This document shows positions 13,701-23,394 of a stretch of DNA of 64,000 bases, piece by piece. How positions within the stretch are numbered: position 1 is the first letter of the stretch; each line of letters starts with the position of its first letter. Source of the stretch: Kitasatospora cheerisanensis KCTC 2395 (GTDB taxonomy: Bacteria > Actinomycetota > Actinomycetes > Streptomycetales > Streptomycetaceae); the NCBI RefSeq assembly GCF_000696185.1, contig NZ_KK853997.1, positions 4,320,410 through 4,384,409 of the forward strand, written 5' to 3'. The notes beneath the pieces are model-generated. The model worked only from the letters and a program-made list of their open reading frames with translations, made no database searches and was not told where the DNA came from. Position numbers and translations under genes: made by a program.

Positions 13701-15905
13701 TCAGTCCGCGGAGCCCGGGAGCCACCGGGCCGTCTGGCGGAGGGCGGTGGTCACGGCCCAGCACCACAGCAGGATGCCCAGGACGCCGACTGCGACGCCG
13801 GATGCGGTGACGAGGGTGCCGGAGACGGAACTGTGGTGCTGGGCCGTGACGGGAGTGGCGAGCCACACGCCGATCAGAATGCCCAGGCCGTTGGCGACAA
13901 CGACCGGGAGCAGGACGCTCCAGGCGGCGCTGCCGACGAGAACGCGATGATTCCCGGTCAGGCTGCCGATGGGCGCCATCGTGCGGCTCCACCGGACGAA
14001 TTCCGTCAGTCCGCTGACGCCGAAGGAGAGCGCAAGCACGGCGACGCCCGCGATTCCCAGCAGGACGATCCAACGGCCCTGGTCGGCAGTGAGGTTGGCG
14101 CCGACCAGCCAGCCGCCGCCGAGGGGTTCGACGCTGATGCTGCCCGGGAGGGTCCGGTAGGCGACGGCCTTGATCTCCGCGGCGGACAGGCCCTGTCCCG
14201 GGTCCGGGGCGAGGACGAGGAGTTGGGACATCTGGTCCTCGGGCGTGGCGGCCAGTGGGCCGACGCTGCTCGCCTTCGTGCTCTGCGGCTCCGCACCCAT
14301 CCACGCGGCGATGGCAGCGAGACGAGGATCGGCGCCACTGCCGACGGCGGTCGGGCCGCCGTCGCCGCACTGGACCTTGAGGGCCTCCAACGCGGGGCAG
14401 TCGGCGTTGAGTTGCATGTGCGCGGGGCGGGTCCCGACGACGGCCCGGACGAGAAGCGTGTGCGCGGGCAGGGCGCCGGCGAAGCGGTCCATGGCCGCGC
14501 GGTCGGTGGTGGAGAACTGAACTTCCAGCACGCTGCTGCCGACCGACTGGTTGATCGATTTCGCGTTGTAGACCGTCGCGTTGAGGGTGGAGAACCAGAC
14601 CTGCAGCTGGATCATGAGGATGATGCCGGCGACCAGTCCGGTGACGACCCGGGCGATGACTCCGGGGTGGGCGGCCATCCACCGGCCGGAGATGACGGGA
14701 GCCGGCCGGCGGAGGGCTCGGCCGATCCGGGCGAGGCCGGTACCGGCCGCAGCGGTGACCATGCCGATCGCCGCCGGCAGCGTGGCCAGGGTGCCGAGGA
14801 CGCCGACGTAGTTGACGAGGGTGTGTCCGGCGCTTTCGAGGGTGAAGAAGTCGGGGCCGCGGACTGCGACGAGGATCATGACCGGGCAGGCCACGGCCGT
14901 GCGGAGCGGCGAGCGACGCTGCCCCAACGGCCGGGGACGACGGTGGCGGGCGGTCTCCGCACGATCCAGGGCCACCAGTCCGGTGAGCGAGAGGACGACA
15001 CCGACACCCCAGGCGAGGAGCAGGGCGACGACATGGGTGCGCAGGTCGGCCGCGGACACGGCGTAGTCGACGACCGGGAGGGTCAGGTCCGTACTGAGCA
15101 GGGCTGCGAGCGCGCCGAGGCCGGCCAGTGAACCCAGAGTGACCGGGACGGCGGCCTCACCCAGGTTGATCAGGGCCCGGTCGCGTGGTTCGGCCCCCAG
15201 CACGGAGGTGAGCGCGGTGCGACGGTCGCGCCCCCGGGACCCGGTGCGGACCGCGGTGAACATCAGGACGAGGGCGGGCAGTAGGAGCAGACCCACGATC
15301 AGGGACTGAAACTGCCACTCCGGCTTGGCCATGAGCTTGTCGCCGGTCGGGGTGGCGATGCCGACCGGGGCGCCGTAGCCGGCGATCGGCAGCACCCCCT
15401 CGTCGTCGGGGCCGAGCGGGACGGCCGGTCGCACGTAGACCAGCTTCTCGCCCACGGTCTCCAGCCCGGTGCGCTCGATGGTGCCGGCCACGGCGCCGTA
15501 GCGATCGGTGATCCCCTCGTCCCGGCCCGCGCGGAGCAGCGCCGGAGACAGGACGGCCTGTCCGGGGGCCGGCCAGGCCGTCACGCCGGGCGGCAGAGGG
15601 GCGTCGTCGACCAGCGGCGAGATTTCGATGACCATGAACTGGCGGCCGCCGACCGAGTCGAAGCCGGCGTGCCACAGGGCTGTGGCCTGCTCCCCCGGGG
15701 CGAGGCGGAAGTGGGGTGCGCGGGCGGCGTTCCGTGTCTCGCGCTGGTCGTAGGTCACATGACCGATGGTCAGCGTGAGGCAGGCGACGATCGCGGCGAA
15801 GGCCGCGAGCAGCAGCGCGGTGAATCGGACGCGCCCCGATTCGGCGTTCAGCCCGGCGCGGTGCCCCACCCGCAGGAGTTGGACCGCAAGGCGTCGGTCA
15901 GTCAC
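13701..15905 (-). CDS. FtsX-like ABC transporter permease (MacB type)
   Basis: 734 residues from GTG at 15905, which overlaps the ATPase stop by 8 bp (GTGACTGA). There is one N-terminal membrane segment (FTALLLAAFAAIVACLTLTI), a large extracytoplasmic domain, three to four central segments (VGLLLLPALVLMF and a Leu/Ala-rich pair near residues 300-360), a second set near 430-500, another outer domain and two C-terminal segments. This is the duplicated FtsX layout of MacB-type permeases, which move substrates by mechanotransmission and do not form a normal channel. With its ATPase it likely exports or removes a peptide or lipid. The small secreted protein nearby is a candidate partner. Confidence 0.8.
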   Translation of the reverse strand: MTDRRLAVQLLRVGHRAGLNAESGRVRFTALLLAAFAAIVACLTLTIGHVTYDQRETRNAARAPHFRLAPGEQATALWHAGFDSVGGRQFMVIEISPLVDDAPLPPGVTAWPAPGQAVLSPALLRAGRDEGITDRYGAVAGTIERTGLETVGEKLVYVRPAVPLGPDDEGVLPIAGYGAPVGIATPTGDKLMAKPEWQFQSLIVGLLLLPALVLMFTAVRTGSRGRDRRTALTSVLGAEPRDRALINLGEAAVPVTLGSLAGLGALAALLSTDLTLPVVDYAVSAADLRTHVVALLLAWGVGVVLSLTGLVALDRAETARHRRPRPLGQRRSPLRTAVACPVMILVAVRGPDFFTLESAGHTLVNYVGVLGTLATLPAAIGMVTAAAGTGLARIGRALRRPAPVISGRWMAAHPGVIARVVTGLVAGIILMIQLQVWFSTLNATVYNAKSINQSVGSSVLEVQFSTTDRAAMDRFAGALPAHTLLVRAVVGTRPAHMQLNADCPALEALKVQCGDGGPTAVGSGADPRLAAIAAWMGAEPQSTKASSVGPLAATPEDQMSQLLVLAPDPGQGLSAAEIKAVAYRTLPGSISVEPLGGGWLVGANLTADQGRWIVLLGIAGVAVLALSFGVSGLTEFVRWSRTMAPIGSLTGNHRVLVGSAAWSVLLPVVVANGLGILIGVWLATPVTAQHHSSVSGTLVTASGVAVGVLGILLWCWAVTTALRQTARWLPGSAD

Positions 15906-16608
15906 GGACCACCGCCGCGGCGGGGTGGAGGGAGCCGCCGACCAGACGGAGGACACGGTCCGCGCGGGCGGCGATGTCGTGATCGTGGGTGACCACCAGG
16001 AGGCCGCACCTGTGCTGTTCGGGCAGCGCGAACAGGATGTCGGCCACGTGATCACGGGTGTCCTCGTCGAGGGCGCCGGTGGGCTCGTCGGCCAGCAGCA
16101 GGCGAGGCGTGTTGATCAGTGCGCGGGCGACCGCGGTGCGCTGGCGCTCGCCGCCGGAGAGCCGGTCGGTCCGGACGTCCTGCGGCACACCGAGCTCGTC
16201 CAGGAGGGCCGAGGCGCGCTGGTAGGCGGTGGAACGCTCCTGCCGGCCCAGCAGGGCCGCCAGCGCCACGTTGTCCCGCGGAGTCAGCTCCGGCAGCAGT
16301 TCCCCGAACTGGAAGACCATGCCGATGGAGCGCTGCCGGTGCCGGGCCATGGCGCGGCCACGGAGCGTCCGGAGGTCCACCCCGTCGACGACGACCGTGC
16401 CGGAGGAGGGGCGCAGCAGCCCCAGAAGGCACGAGAGCAGGGTGCTCTTGCCGGAGCCGCTGGGTCCGACGACGGCGACGGACTCTCCGGCGTCGACCCT
16501 CAGGTCGAGGTCCTGCAGGAGGTGGCGATCGCCCAGGGAATAGTGCAGGCCACTCACATCGATGGCCGCGCGCTGGTCGGGATTACGTGTTGCGTGCGGG
16601 ACGGACAA
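15898..16608 (-). CDS. ABC transporter ATP-binding protein (LolD/MacB type)
   Basis: 236 residues with all motifs in order: Walker A VVGPSGSGKSTLL, Q-loop MVFQFGELLPELT, signature LSGGERQRTAVARAL, Walker B RLLLADEPTGALD and H-loop VVTHDHD. Length and the FQFGELLPELT region fit the LolD/MacB/SalX group that pairs with FtsX permeases. It is first in a two-gene minus-strand operon with the permease. Confidence 0.9.
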   Translation of the reverse strand: MSVPHATRNPDQRAAIDVSGLHYSLGDRHLLQDLDLRVDAGESVAVVGPSGSGKSTLLSCLLGLLRPSSGTVVVDGVDLRTLRGRAMARHRQRSIGMVFQFGELLPELTPRDNVALAALLGRQERSTAYQRASALLDELGVPQDVRTDRLSGGERQRTAVARALINTPRLLLADEPTGALDEDTRDHVADILFALPEQHRCGLLVVTHDHDIAARADRVLRLVGGSLHPAAAVVRD

Positions 16609-16870
16609 TTCGCCACCTCTGCTCGGGGACTCGCTGCACGTGAGTGATGGACTGGATGTTCGGCAAATTTACTGGAAACTCCGGTGTCAACGTGCCGTGA
16701 TGGGCGAAGATTTTCGGCCACTGGGGGGCGATATTCGGCCGGATGGTTTCCGATTCCGCAGGAATTGCATTTTTGAATCCATTTCCGGCCGGTCGGTGAA
16801 AATGGACTGTCGGTCCGCGGATCGAATGGCATGTGTCCGGTGTCGGGAAAAGCGCCGGAGCGGCGAAACG

Positions 16871-16909
16871 CCGGGCGGCGCGGCAGGGGATTCCTGCCGC
16901 GCCGCCCGG
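16871..16909. terminator. Perfect 17-bp hairpin terminator
   Basis: CCGGGCGGCGCGGCAGG pairs perfectly with its complement across the loop GGATT. It begins 7 bp past the stop of the small secreted protein gene and ends its transcript. The rest of the gap to the ABC operon (16609-16870) is AT-richer than its surroundings and must hold the ABC operon promoter; I see no further clear site in it. Confidence 0.85.
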
Positions 16910-16915
16910 GTTGCA

Positions 16916-17254
16916 TCAGTACCAGCCGCTGCAGTCGTCGGTGCCCCACTGGATGTTCACGCACGCGCGAACGGAGATGATGTCGCCGTTGACGTCCTTG
17001 GAGACCGTGGTGTTGTAGCCGCTGGAGTTGTCGAGGCGGCCGTCGTTTCCGCTGCCGCCCGAAACGGCCCAGTTGCCGTAGACGGAGTGGCTGTCGGCGT
17101 CGGTGTCCTTGACGTAGAAGGTCCGTCCGCTGTTCCAGGAGCTGGCTCCGCCCTGGTTGGCGGAGTGTGCGAAGGCGGGGGCCGCCGCGCCGGCTATCGC
17201 CAGGGTCGCGATGGCTCCGGCCGCGATGCGACCGATGGTCTTCTTGATGGTCAT
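16916..17254 (-). CDS. Small secreted protein, unknown function
   Basis: 112 residues. A Sec signal peptide is clear: MTIKKTIGRIAAGAIATLAI, then AGAAAPAFA with likely cleavage before HSANQGG. The mature part of about 83 residues is Gly/Ser/Asn-rich (ASSWNSGRTFYVKDTDAD, VYGNWAVSGGSGNDGR) and ends with two cysteines (VRACVNIQWGTDDCSGWY) that may form a disulfide. The ATG has a GAGG ribosome binding site; an upstream open frame is not used. Lactococcin 972-like peptides also sit beside such ABC pairs, but the sequence does not show that family's motifs, so I leave function open. Confidence 0.7.
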   Translation of the reverse strand: MTIKKTIGRIAAGAIATLAIAGAAAPAFAHSANQGGASSWNSGRTFYVKDTDADSHSVYGNWAVSGGSGNDGRLDNSSGYNTTVSKDVNGDIISVRACVNIQWGTDDCSGWY

Positions 17255-17720
17255 CTGTGCCTCGTTCCGTGAGTTTGAACGGGACTTGCTATGACTGGGG
17301 TGCATTGTTCGGGGCGCCGTCAAGAGGTACCTGGAAATCGATTCAACGGAATCCCCTGCCCCCGTTGAAAACAGTAACACGGAAGAAGTGGAGAGTGTGT
17401 GCGAATCTAGAACTCCGCCTTATTGTCCGGCTGCATCGGGGATTGTGTTGCAATGTGGGCTGTAGGACCTTCTTTCGCATGAGACTCCTATTGCCTGCTT
17501 TGGGTGTTGTCTTTACCGTCTTGGGGGGAATGTCGGGTCGTCGGGCGGCTGACGGGCCCGGCACCGACGACCGGTCCGAGGCGGCCGAGGCGGGTCGAGT
17601 GGATCCGGGGCACACGGCCCCGTCGGCGGAGCGGCGGCTTTCCGGGACGCGGGTGAGCGGGCACCGATAGCGTGATCGGCCACGAGGTGTCGGAGTTCGG
17701 CCGAGTGGGAAGCGGGCACA
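17255..17720. promoter_or_regulatory. Intergenic region between divergent transcription units
   Basis: The 466 bp between the secreted protein gene (leftward) and the hydrolase gene (rightward) is AT-richer than its surroundings from 17280 to 17540 and must hold promoters for both. The only frames seen are short and lack streptomycete coding bias. No clear palindrome or hairpin is visible. Confidence 0.4.
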
Positions 17721-19138
17721 GTGGCGCGCGAGCGGGTGACCGATCTGGTGGTGGTGGTGCCGGGGATCCTCGGCAGCCGGCGTTCGACTCCGACGGCCGT
17801 GAGGTCTGGGGGCTGTCCGGGCGGGCGCTCTGGCGGGGAATCAGGACGTTCGGCGGCTCGGTCCGGCAGCTGGAGCTGCCGGCGGACCTGGGGGACGAGC
17901 ATCCCGGCGACGGTGTGACGGCCCGGGGCACGCTGCCCGACCTGCACGCCCTGCCGGGGATCTGGTCGGTGGTGGACGGGTACAGCGGACTGCTCGACTG
18001 GCTGGAGCAGAACTTCACGCTGCGCCGCCGACTGCCCGACGAGCCCGCCGCCACGGCCGTCAACCTGGTCGAGTTCGGGTACGACTGGCGGCTGTCCTGC
18101 CGCTACAACTCGCTGCGGCTGAAGCGGACGGTCGACGAGGAACTGGCCCGCTGGCAGGAGTCGGCCCCGGAGCGCCGCGAGGCGCGCGTGGTGCTGATCT
18201 GCCACTCGATGGGCGGCCTGATAGCCCGTCACTTCGTCGAGTGCCGGGGCGGGGACGAGGTGACCCGTCGGCTGATCACCCTGGGCACGCCGCACCGGGG
18301 CTCGCTGGACGCCCTGTTGACGCTGACCCGTGGTCTCCGGTTCGGCCCGCTGGACCTGGGCGGGTTCGCCCGGAGCCTTCCGTCGCTGCACCAGCTGGTT
18401 CCCGACTACGCCTGCCTGCTCTCCGACGGGGCGCTGCTCCACCCCGGCGAGCTGGCCGGACTGCCCGGCGCGGACCACGAGTTGCTGCGCGACGGCCGCC
18501 GGTTCCACCAGGAGATCCGGGAGGCGGCGCAGGCCCGGACCGAGGCCCGCCACCTGTTCGTGCCGGTGTCCGGGGTGCGGCAGCCGACGCCGACCACCGC
18601 CGTGGTGGAGGGCGACGGGCTCCGGCCGCTCGACACCATCGAGGGGCTGGACGAGGGCGGCGACGGCCGGGTGCCGCGGCTGTCGTCCCGCTCGCCGCTC
18701 GCCCGGGGGGCCGACCTCGCCCTGCGCACCGTGACCGAGCAGCACGGCTCGCTGCAGAACAACCGGGGCGTCCGCGACATCGTCTGGGGCGCGCTCGCCC
18801 CGGAGCCCCCGTACCACCGGGGCGACGGCGACGAGGAGTTGACGCTGAGCGTCCGCGCGCCGGAGCTGCTGACCGAGGGCGAGCCCTACGAGATGCTCGT
18901 CTCGGTGCCGGAAGCGGCGGGCGGCGGCGACGCGGGGCCCGCGCTCCGGCTCACCGTCCGCGGCGCGGGCCCGGCCGCGACCGGGACGACGCGCACCCTC
19001 GAACGGCTGGGCGGCGGGCGCCACCGGACGGCCGTCACCGGCCTGGGGCCCGGAGCGTACCGGGCGGTGGTGGAAGCGGTCGGCCGGCGGGAGAGCGCGG
19101 TGACCGCGCTGCTGCTGGTGATCGGACGGGACGCGTGA
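17721..19138 (+). CDS. LCAT/lipase-like alpha/beta hydrolase, apparent one-base break near the start
   Basis: About 472 residues. GTG at 17721 gives MARERVTDLVVVVPGILGS, the strand-oxyanion start of an alpha/beta hydrolase. The continuation (AFDSDGREVWGLSG) lies in another frame from about 17780; restoring one C (AGCCCGGCG) joins them. Later come the nucleophile elbow LICHSMGGL (Ser163), an acid near GDGRVPRLS and a His in EQHGSLQNN. The fold resembles lecithin:cholesterol acyltransferase-type esterases. The last 110 residues form a beta-rich domain. No signal peptide is seen. Its stop overlaps the GTG of the NTPase gene, so it is part of a three-gene coupled unit and may be a membrane-lipid effector. 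Confidence 0.75.
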
Positions 19139-22100
19139 CCGCTCGGCAGGACACCGGGGACGAGCTGTTCGTCGGCCGGCGCCGGGCGCTGGCGGAGCTC
19201 GTCGGGTGGCTCGGGCGCGGCGAGGAGGGACTCTTCCTGCTGACCGGCGGCCCGGGGTGCGGAAAGTCGGCGCTGCTCGGCCGCCTGGACCGCCTCGCGG
19301 ACCCGGGCGCCCGAGCGCGGCTGATCGCCCGCGGCGAGCTGCGGGCGGGCGACCCGGACCCGGGCGAGCGGGGCGTCGACGCCCTGGTGCCGCTGCGCGG
19401 GCTGACGAACCGCCAGGTCGCCGCCGCGCTCGCCGCCCGGCTCGCCCTCCCCGAACCCCGCACCCCCGCCGAGGCCCTCGCCCTGCTGGCCGCCGGCCGG
19501 CACCGGCCCGGCCGCCCGCCGGTGCTGCTGCTGGACGGTCTGGACGAGGCAGCCGAGGCTCCCGAACGGCTGGTCGAGGAACTGCTCGACCCGCTGAGCC
19601 GGCTGGCGACCGTGGTGGTGGGGCTGCGCTCCGACCTGCTCCGCAGGCTCTCTGCGGCGACCCCCGAGACGGCCGCCCAGTCCGTCCTCCGGAAGGCGCG
19701 GCTGCTCGACCTCGACCAGGACCCGGAGACCGAGGCCGACCTCGCGCGGTACCTCCGCCTGCGGCTGACCGCGGCGGGCCGGACCGCGGCCGACGCGGAC
19801 GAGGCCGCACGCTCGTTGGCCGGGCTGTGCGTCGGCAGCGGTGGCGGCTTCCTGTTCGCCCACCTGCTGAGCACGCTGGCCACCGCGGAGCCGGAGGACG
19901 GCAGGCCCGCCGGTCGGCCGGACTCCGTGGAGGCGGCGTTCGCCCGGATGCTCGACGCCCGCCCGCCGCGGCGGCCCGACGGCACCCGGCCGCCCGGAGC
20001 GCTCCGCACCCCGCTCACCGCGCTGGCCTGGAGCCGCGGCGCCGGCCTGCCCGCCGACGAGGTCTGGGCGGCGATGGCCACCGCGCTGGAGGAGACCGGC
20101 CGGACCTGGTCCGTCGAGGACGTCCGGCTCGTGGTCGAGCACCACGGGCACCTGCTGGTCTCGACGACGGACGCTTCCGGCACCGTCCACCGGCTCTCCC
20201 ACGAGGTGCTCGCCCGGCACCTGCTGGACCGGACATGGAACCCGCCGGCCCGGGACGGCGAACCGCCCGCCCTGGCGATCACCCGGGCCCTCGCCGACCT
20301 GACCCTCGACCGCTGCGCCGGGCAGCAGCCGCCGGCGCCGGTGCACCGCTACGTCGCCGACCACCTCGCGGACCACGCCGCCGACGCCGGAACGGCCGGC
20401 GTCTCGCTGCTCCGGGCGGCCGCCGAGACCGCGCCCGCCGTCTTCCGGCCGGTGCTCGCGTCCGCGCTGGAGCGCTTCGCCGTCCGACTGTCGCACCGCG
20501 GGGAGCGGTGGTCCGCGGTCGCCCCCGCCGACGAGGCGGTGGCCCTGCGCCGGATCCTCGCCGGGACGTACACCCCGGACGCGGTGCGCGAACTCGCCGA
20601 CTCGCTGGTCGTGCTGGCGGACGTCCAGGCCGGCGCCGGGGACCGGTTCGGGGCCCTGCTGGCGGCCTCCGAGGCGGTGTCCGTCCGGCGCGGGCTGGCG
20701 GCGGCCGACCCGGCGGCCTTCCTGGCGGAACTCGCCGCGGCGCTCAGGACCCTGGCGGAGCGTCAGGCCGAGATGGGGGACCGGGCCAGCGCGCTGAGCT
20801 CGGCCACCGAGTCCGTCGACCTGCTGCGGGAGCTCAACGCGGCCAACCCGACCGCCTACCGGCCCACGCTGGCCGGCGCCCTGAACAACCTCTCGGTCCG
20901 CCAGGCCGACGCCGGCGACAGGCGCTCCGCACTGGCCACCGCCACCCGGGCCGCCGCGCTGTACCGGGAGGTGGTCGCCGCCGAGGGCCGGGGATTCCTG
21001 CCCGGCCTCGCGCACGCGCTCGGCAACCTGGCGACCTGCCGGAGCAAAGCGGGGGAGCGGCTCTCGGCGCTGGCCCCCGCCCGGGAATCGGTCGAGCTGC
21101 TCCGCGGTCTGGCCCAGGAGGAACCGGCGCGGTTCCTGCCGGACCTCGCCGGGCGCCTCAGCACGCTCGGCAGCGTGCTCGCCCTGAACGGCGACCGGGC
21201 GCAGGCGCTGGCCGCGACGACCGAGGCGGCCGCGCTGATGCGCGGACTGGCCGACTCCGACCGGGAGACCTTCCGGCCGGACCTCGCCGGCATCCTCGAC
21301 AGCCTGGCGGTCCGGCAGGCGCAGGTCGGCGACCGCGAGGGCGCGCTGGCCACCGTCCAGGAGGCCGCCGTGCTGTACCGGGAACTCGCCGCGAGCCACC
21401 CGGACGCCTTCCTCCCCGAACTCGCCCGCACGCTCAACAGCCTGGCGGTCCGGCAGGCGCAGGTCGGCGACCGCGAGGGCGCGCTGGCCACCGTCCAGGA
21501 GGCCGCCGTGCTGTACCGGGAGCTCGCCGCGAGCCACCCCGACGCCTTCCTCCCCGAACTCGCGGGCGTGCTGAACAACCTCGGCAACGCGCTGGCCCGG
21601 GTCGGCGAGCACCAGGTGGCCCTCGACACCGCCCGGGAGGCGACCGGGCTGTGCCGAAGACTGGCGGAGACGGACCCGGACGCGTTCCTGCCGACCCTCG
21701 CCGGGGCGCTGAACAACCTGGGCAACCGGCTGGCCCGGGTCGGCGAGCACCGGGCCGCCCTCGACGCCGTCCGGGAGGCGGGGCGGCTCCGCCAGGTGCT
21801 GGCCGAGCGGAACCCGAACGCGTTCCTGCCCGAACTCGCCCGCACCCTGAACAACCTGGGCAACCGGCTGTCCCGGGTCGGCGAGCACCGGGCCGCCCTC
21901 GACGCCACCACCGAAGCCGCCCTGATCTACCGGCAGTTGGTGGACAGCGGCCCGGACGCGTTCCTGCCGAGCCTCGCCGGGGCGCTGAGCAACCTGGGCA
22001 ATCGGCTGGCCCGGGTCGGCGAGCACCGGGCCGCCCTCGACGCCACGCAGGAGGCGACCGCGCTGCGCCGGCGGCTGGCCGAGGCGAACCCGAACGCCTT

Positions 22101-23394
22101 CCTGGCCGAACTTGCCCGCACCCTGAACGACCTGGGCGACCGGCTGGCCCGGGTCGGCGAGCACCGGGCCGCCCTCGACGCCCTCACCGAAGCCGCCGCC
22201 CTGCACGGCGAGTTGCCCGACACCGAACGCGAGGTCTCGCTCGGCCGACTGGTCGCCGGCGTGAACCACCTCGCGGAACGGCTGCACGGCGAGGCCGGCG
22301 CCGGGCAGGCCCTCGCCGTGTACGACGCGGTGGAGCGGTCCCTGGGGCGCGCCGCCGCGGAGGCCCGCCGCCTCGGCTACGAACGGGCCGCCTTCCGGAT
22401 CCGGACCGGCGAGCCGGGCGCCGGCGCCGAGGAGCTGATCCCGCTGCTGTCGGCCGAGCCGGCCGAGGCCGCGGACGCGTACACCCGGCAGCTGTGCCGC
22501 TCGGCGCTGCGCACGCTCGCGACGGGCTCGCCGGAGGGCGCCCGACTGGTCTCCGCGGCCTGGGCCCGGGCCGGTCACGGCCCCGAGCCCGGCTGGCTGC
22601 GGATCGACGAGGAGTCGCTGGCGCTCGTCGACGCCTGGATGGCCTGCCCCACCTGGACCGACTCGCAGGCGTTCTGGGAAGCCCACGAGACCGCCCTGCG
22701 GACCGCCCGGGTACAGGCCGCGCTCGGTGAACGCGCCCTGCTGGAACCGGATCTGGTCGACCTGCACCGGGTGCTCCTGGACCGGGCGGCCGAGCGCGGC
22801 GCCGAGGAGGCGTTCCGGCCCTTCGTGCTGGGCGAACTCGCCGCGGACTGGATGGCGGCACCGGACTGGCGGCGGTCCGGAGGCTTCCTCGCCGAGCACG
22901 CCGACCGGCTGCTGCACCCCGACGCCGCCGCCGCGCTGGGGGACAGCACCGAGCCCGAGGTCCTCGTCCACCTGGCGCTGCTGCGGCTTGCCGGTGCACT
23001 GGGCGTCCCCGGCGCGTACGCGTGCGTGGAGGACCGGGCGGCACTGCACCGCCAGGTGCAGCACACGCTCCGCGGTGCGGACGCGGAGCTGCTGGCCGCC
23101 TGCGCGGTGCTCGAACGCTTCGTGTTCCAGGACGAGTTCGCGGGCGCCGTGCACGAGTCGGCGGCCGCCGTCCTGGAACGGCGCCCGTGGGCGCTCCGGG
23201 CGGAGTCGGACGCCCCGGTGGACGACACCACCCGGAACCGGACCGCCGCCGAGATCGCCGAGTTGCGGCGCCGGAGGCCGGAGCTCGCCGACGAGCTCGG
23301 CCGGCTGCTCGACCTGGTGCTGGCGGAGGGCGCGCCGGTGACGGTGCCCCGGCCTCGCCGGCAACCCTCGGACCGCACGGCGAGCCGGCCGTGA
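19135..23394 (+). CDS. STAND-type NTPase with TPR-like repeat array
   Basis: 1419 residues. The N-terminal NTPase has Walker A GGPGCGKS (38-45) and Walker B PVLLLDGLDEA (Asp134), with VVVGLRSDLL as sensor. A winged-helix-like and helical linker follows to about residue 480. From about 485 to 1040 there are roughly twelve TPR-like units of 46 residues with the pattern FLPELARTLNNLGNRLARVG, then EHRAALDA and EALRR. Two neighbouring units are nearly identical at DNA level. A helical C-terminal domain of about 375 residues ends the protein. It is coupled by GTGA overlaps to the hydrolase before and the CHAT-like gene after. STAND proteins of this build act as ligand-sensing switches for effectors; that role here is inference. 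Confidence 0.85.
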   Translation: MTARQDTGDELFVGRRRALAELVGWLGRGEEGLFLLTGGPGCGKSALLGRLDRLADPGARARLIARGELRAGDPDPGERGVDALVPLRGLTNRQVAAALAARLALPEPRTPAEALALLAAGRHRPGRPPVLLLDGLDEAAEAPERLVEELLDPLSRLATVVVGLRSDLLRRLSAATPETAAQSVLRKARLLDLDQDPETEADLARYLRLRLTAAGRTAADADEAARSLAGLCVGSGGGFLFAHLLSTLATAEPEDGRPAGRPDSVEAAFARMLDARPPRRPDGTRPPGALRTPLTALAWSRGAGLPADEVWAAMATALEETGRTWSVEDVRLVVEHHGHLLVSTTDASGTVHRLSHEVLARHLLDRTWNPPARDGEPPALAITRALADLTLDRCAGQQPPAPVHRYVADHLADHAADAGTAGVSLLRAAAETAPAVFRPVLASALERFAVRLSHRGERWSAVAPADEAVALRRILAGTYTPDAVRELADSLVVLADVQAGAGDRFGALLAASEAVSVRRGLAAADPAAFLAELAAALRTLAERQAEMGDRASALSSATESVDLLRELNAANPTAYRPTLAGALNNLSVRQADAGDRRSALATATRAAALYREVVAAEGRGFLPGLAHALGNLATCRSKAGERLSALAPARESVELLRGLAQEEPARFLPDLAGRLSTLGSVLALNGDRAQALAATTEAAALMRGLADSDRETFRPDLAGILDSLAVRQAQVGDREGALATVQEAAVLYRELAASHPDAFLPELARTLNSLAVRQAQVGDREGALATVQEAAVLYRELAASHPDAFLPELAGVLNNLGNALARVGEHQVALDTAREATGLCRRLAETDPDAFLPTLAGALNNLGNRLARVGEHRAALDAVREAGRLRQVLAERNPNAFLPELARTLNNLGNRLSRVGEHRAALDATTEAALIYRQLVDSGPDAFLPSLAGALSNLGNRLARVGEHRAALDATQEATALRRRLAEANPNAFLAELARTLNDLGDRLARVGEHRAALDALTEAAALHGELPDTEREVSLGRLVAGVNHLAERLHGEAGAGQALAVYDAVERSLGRAAAEARRLGYERAAFRIRTGEPGAGAEELIPLLSAEPAEAADAYTRQLCRSALRTLATGSPEGARLVSAAWARAGHGPEPGWLRIDEESLALVDAWMACPTWTDSQAFWEAHETALRTARVQAALGERALLEPDLVDLHRVLLDRAAERGAEEAFRPFVLGELAADWMAAPDWRRSGGFLAEHADRLLHPDAAAALGDSTEPEVLVHLALLRLAGALGVPGAYACVEDRAALHRQVQHTLRGADAELLAACAVLERFVFQDEFAGAVHESAAAVLERRPWALRAESDAPVDDTTRNRTAAEIAELRRRRPELADELGRLLDLVLAEGAPVTVPRPRRQPSDRTASRP

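Noticed and set aside
16916..17254. Lactococcin 972-type bacteriocin
   Set aside because: The neighbourhood fits, but the mature sequence has two cysteines and lacks the Trp/His/Ser pattern I associate with that family, so the name is not supported.
20580..22260. CRISPR-like or tandem repeat array
   Set aside because: The repeats are 138 bp, in frame and code for TPR-like units; there are no short identical repeats with unique spacers.
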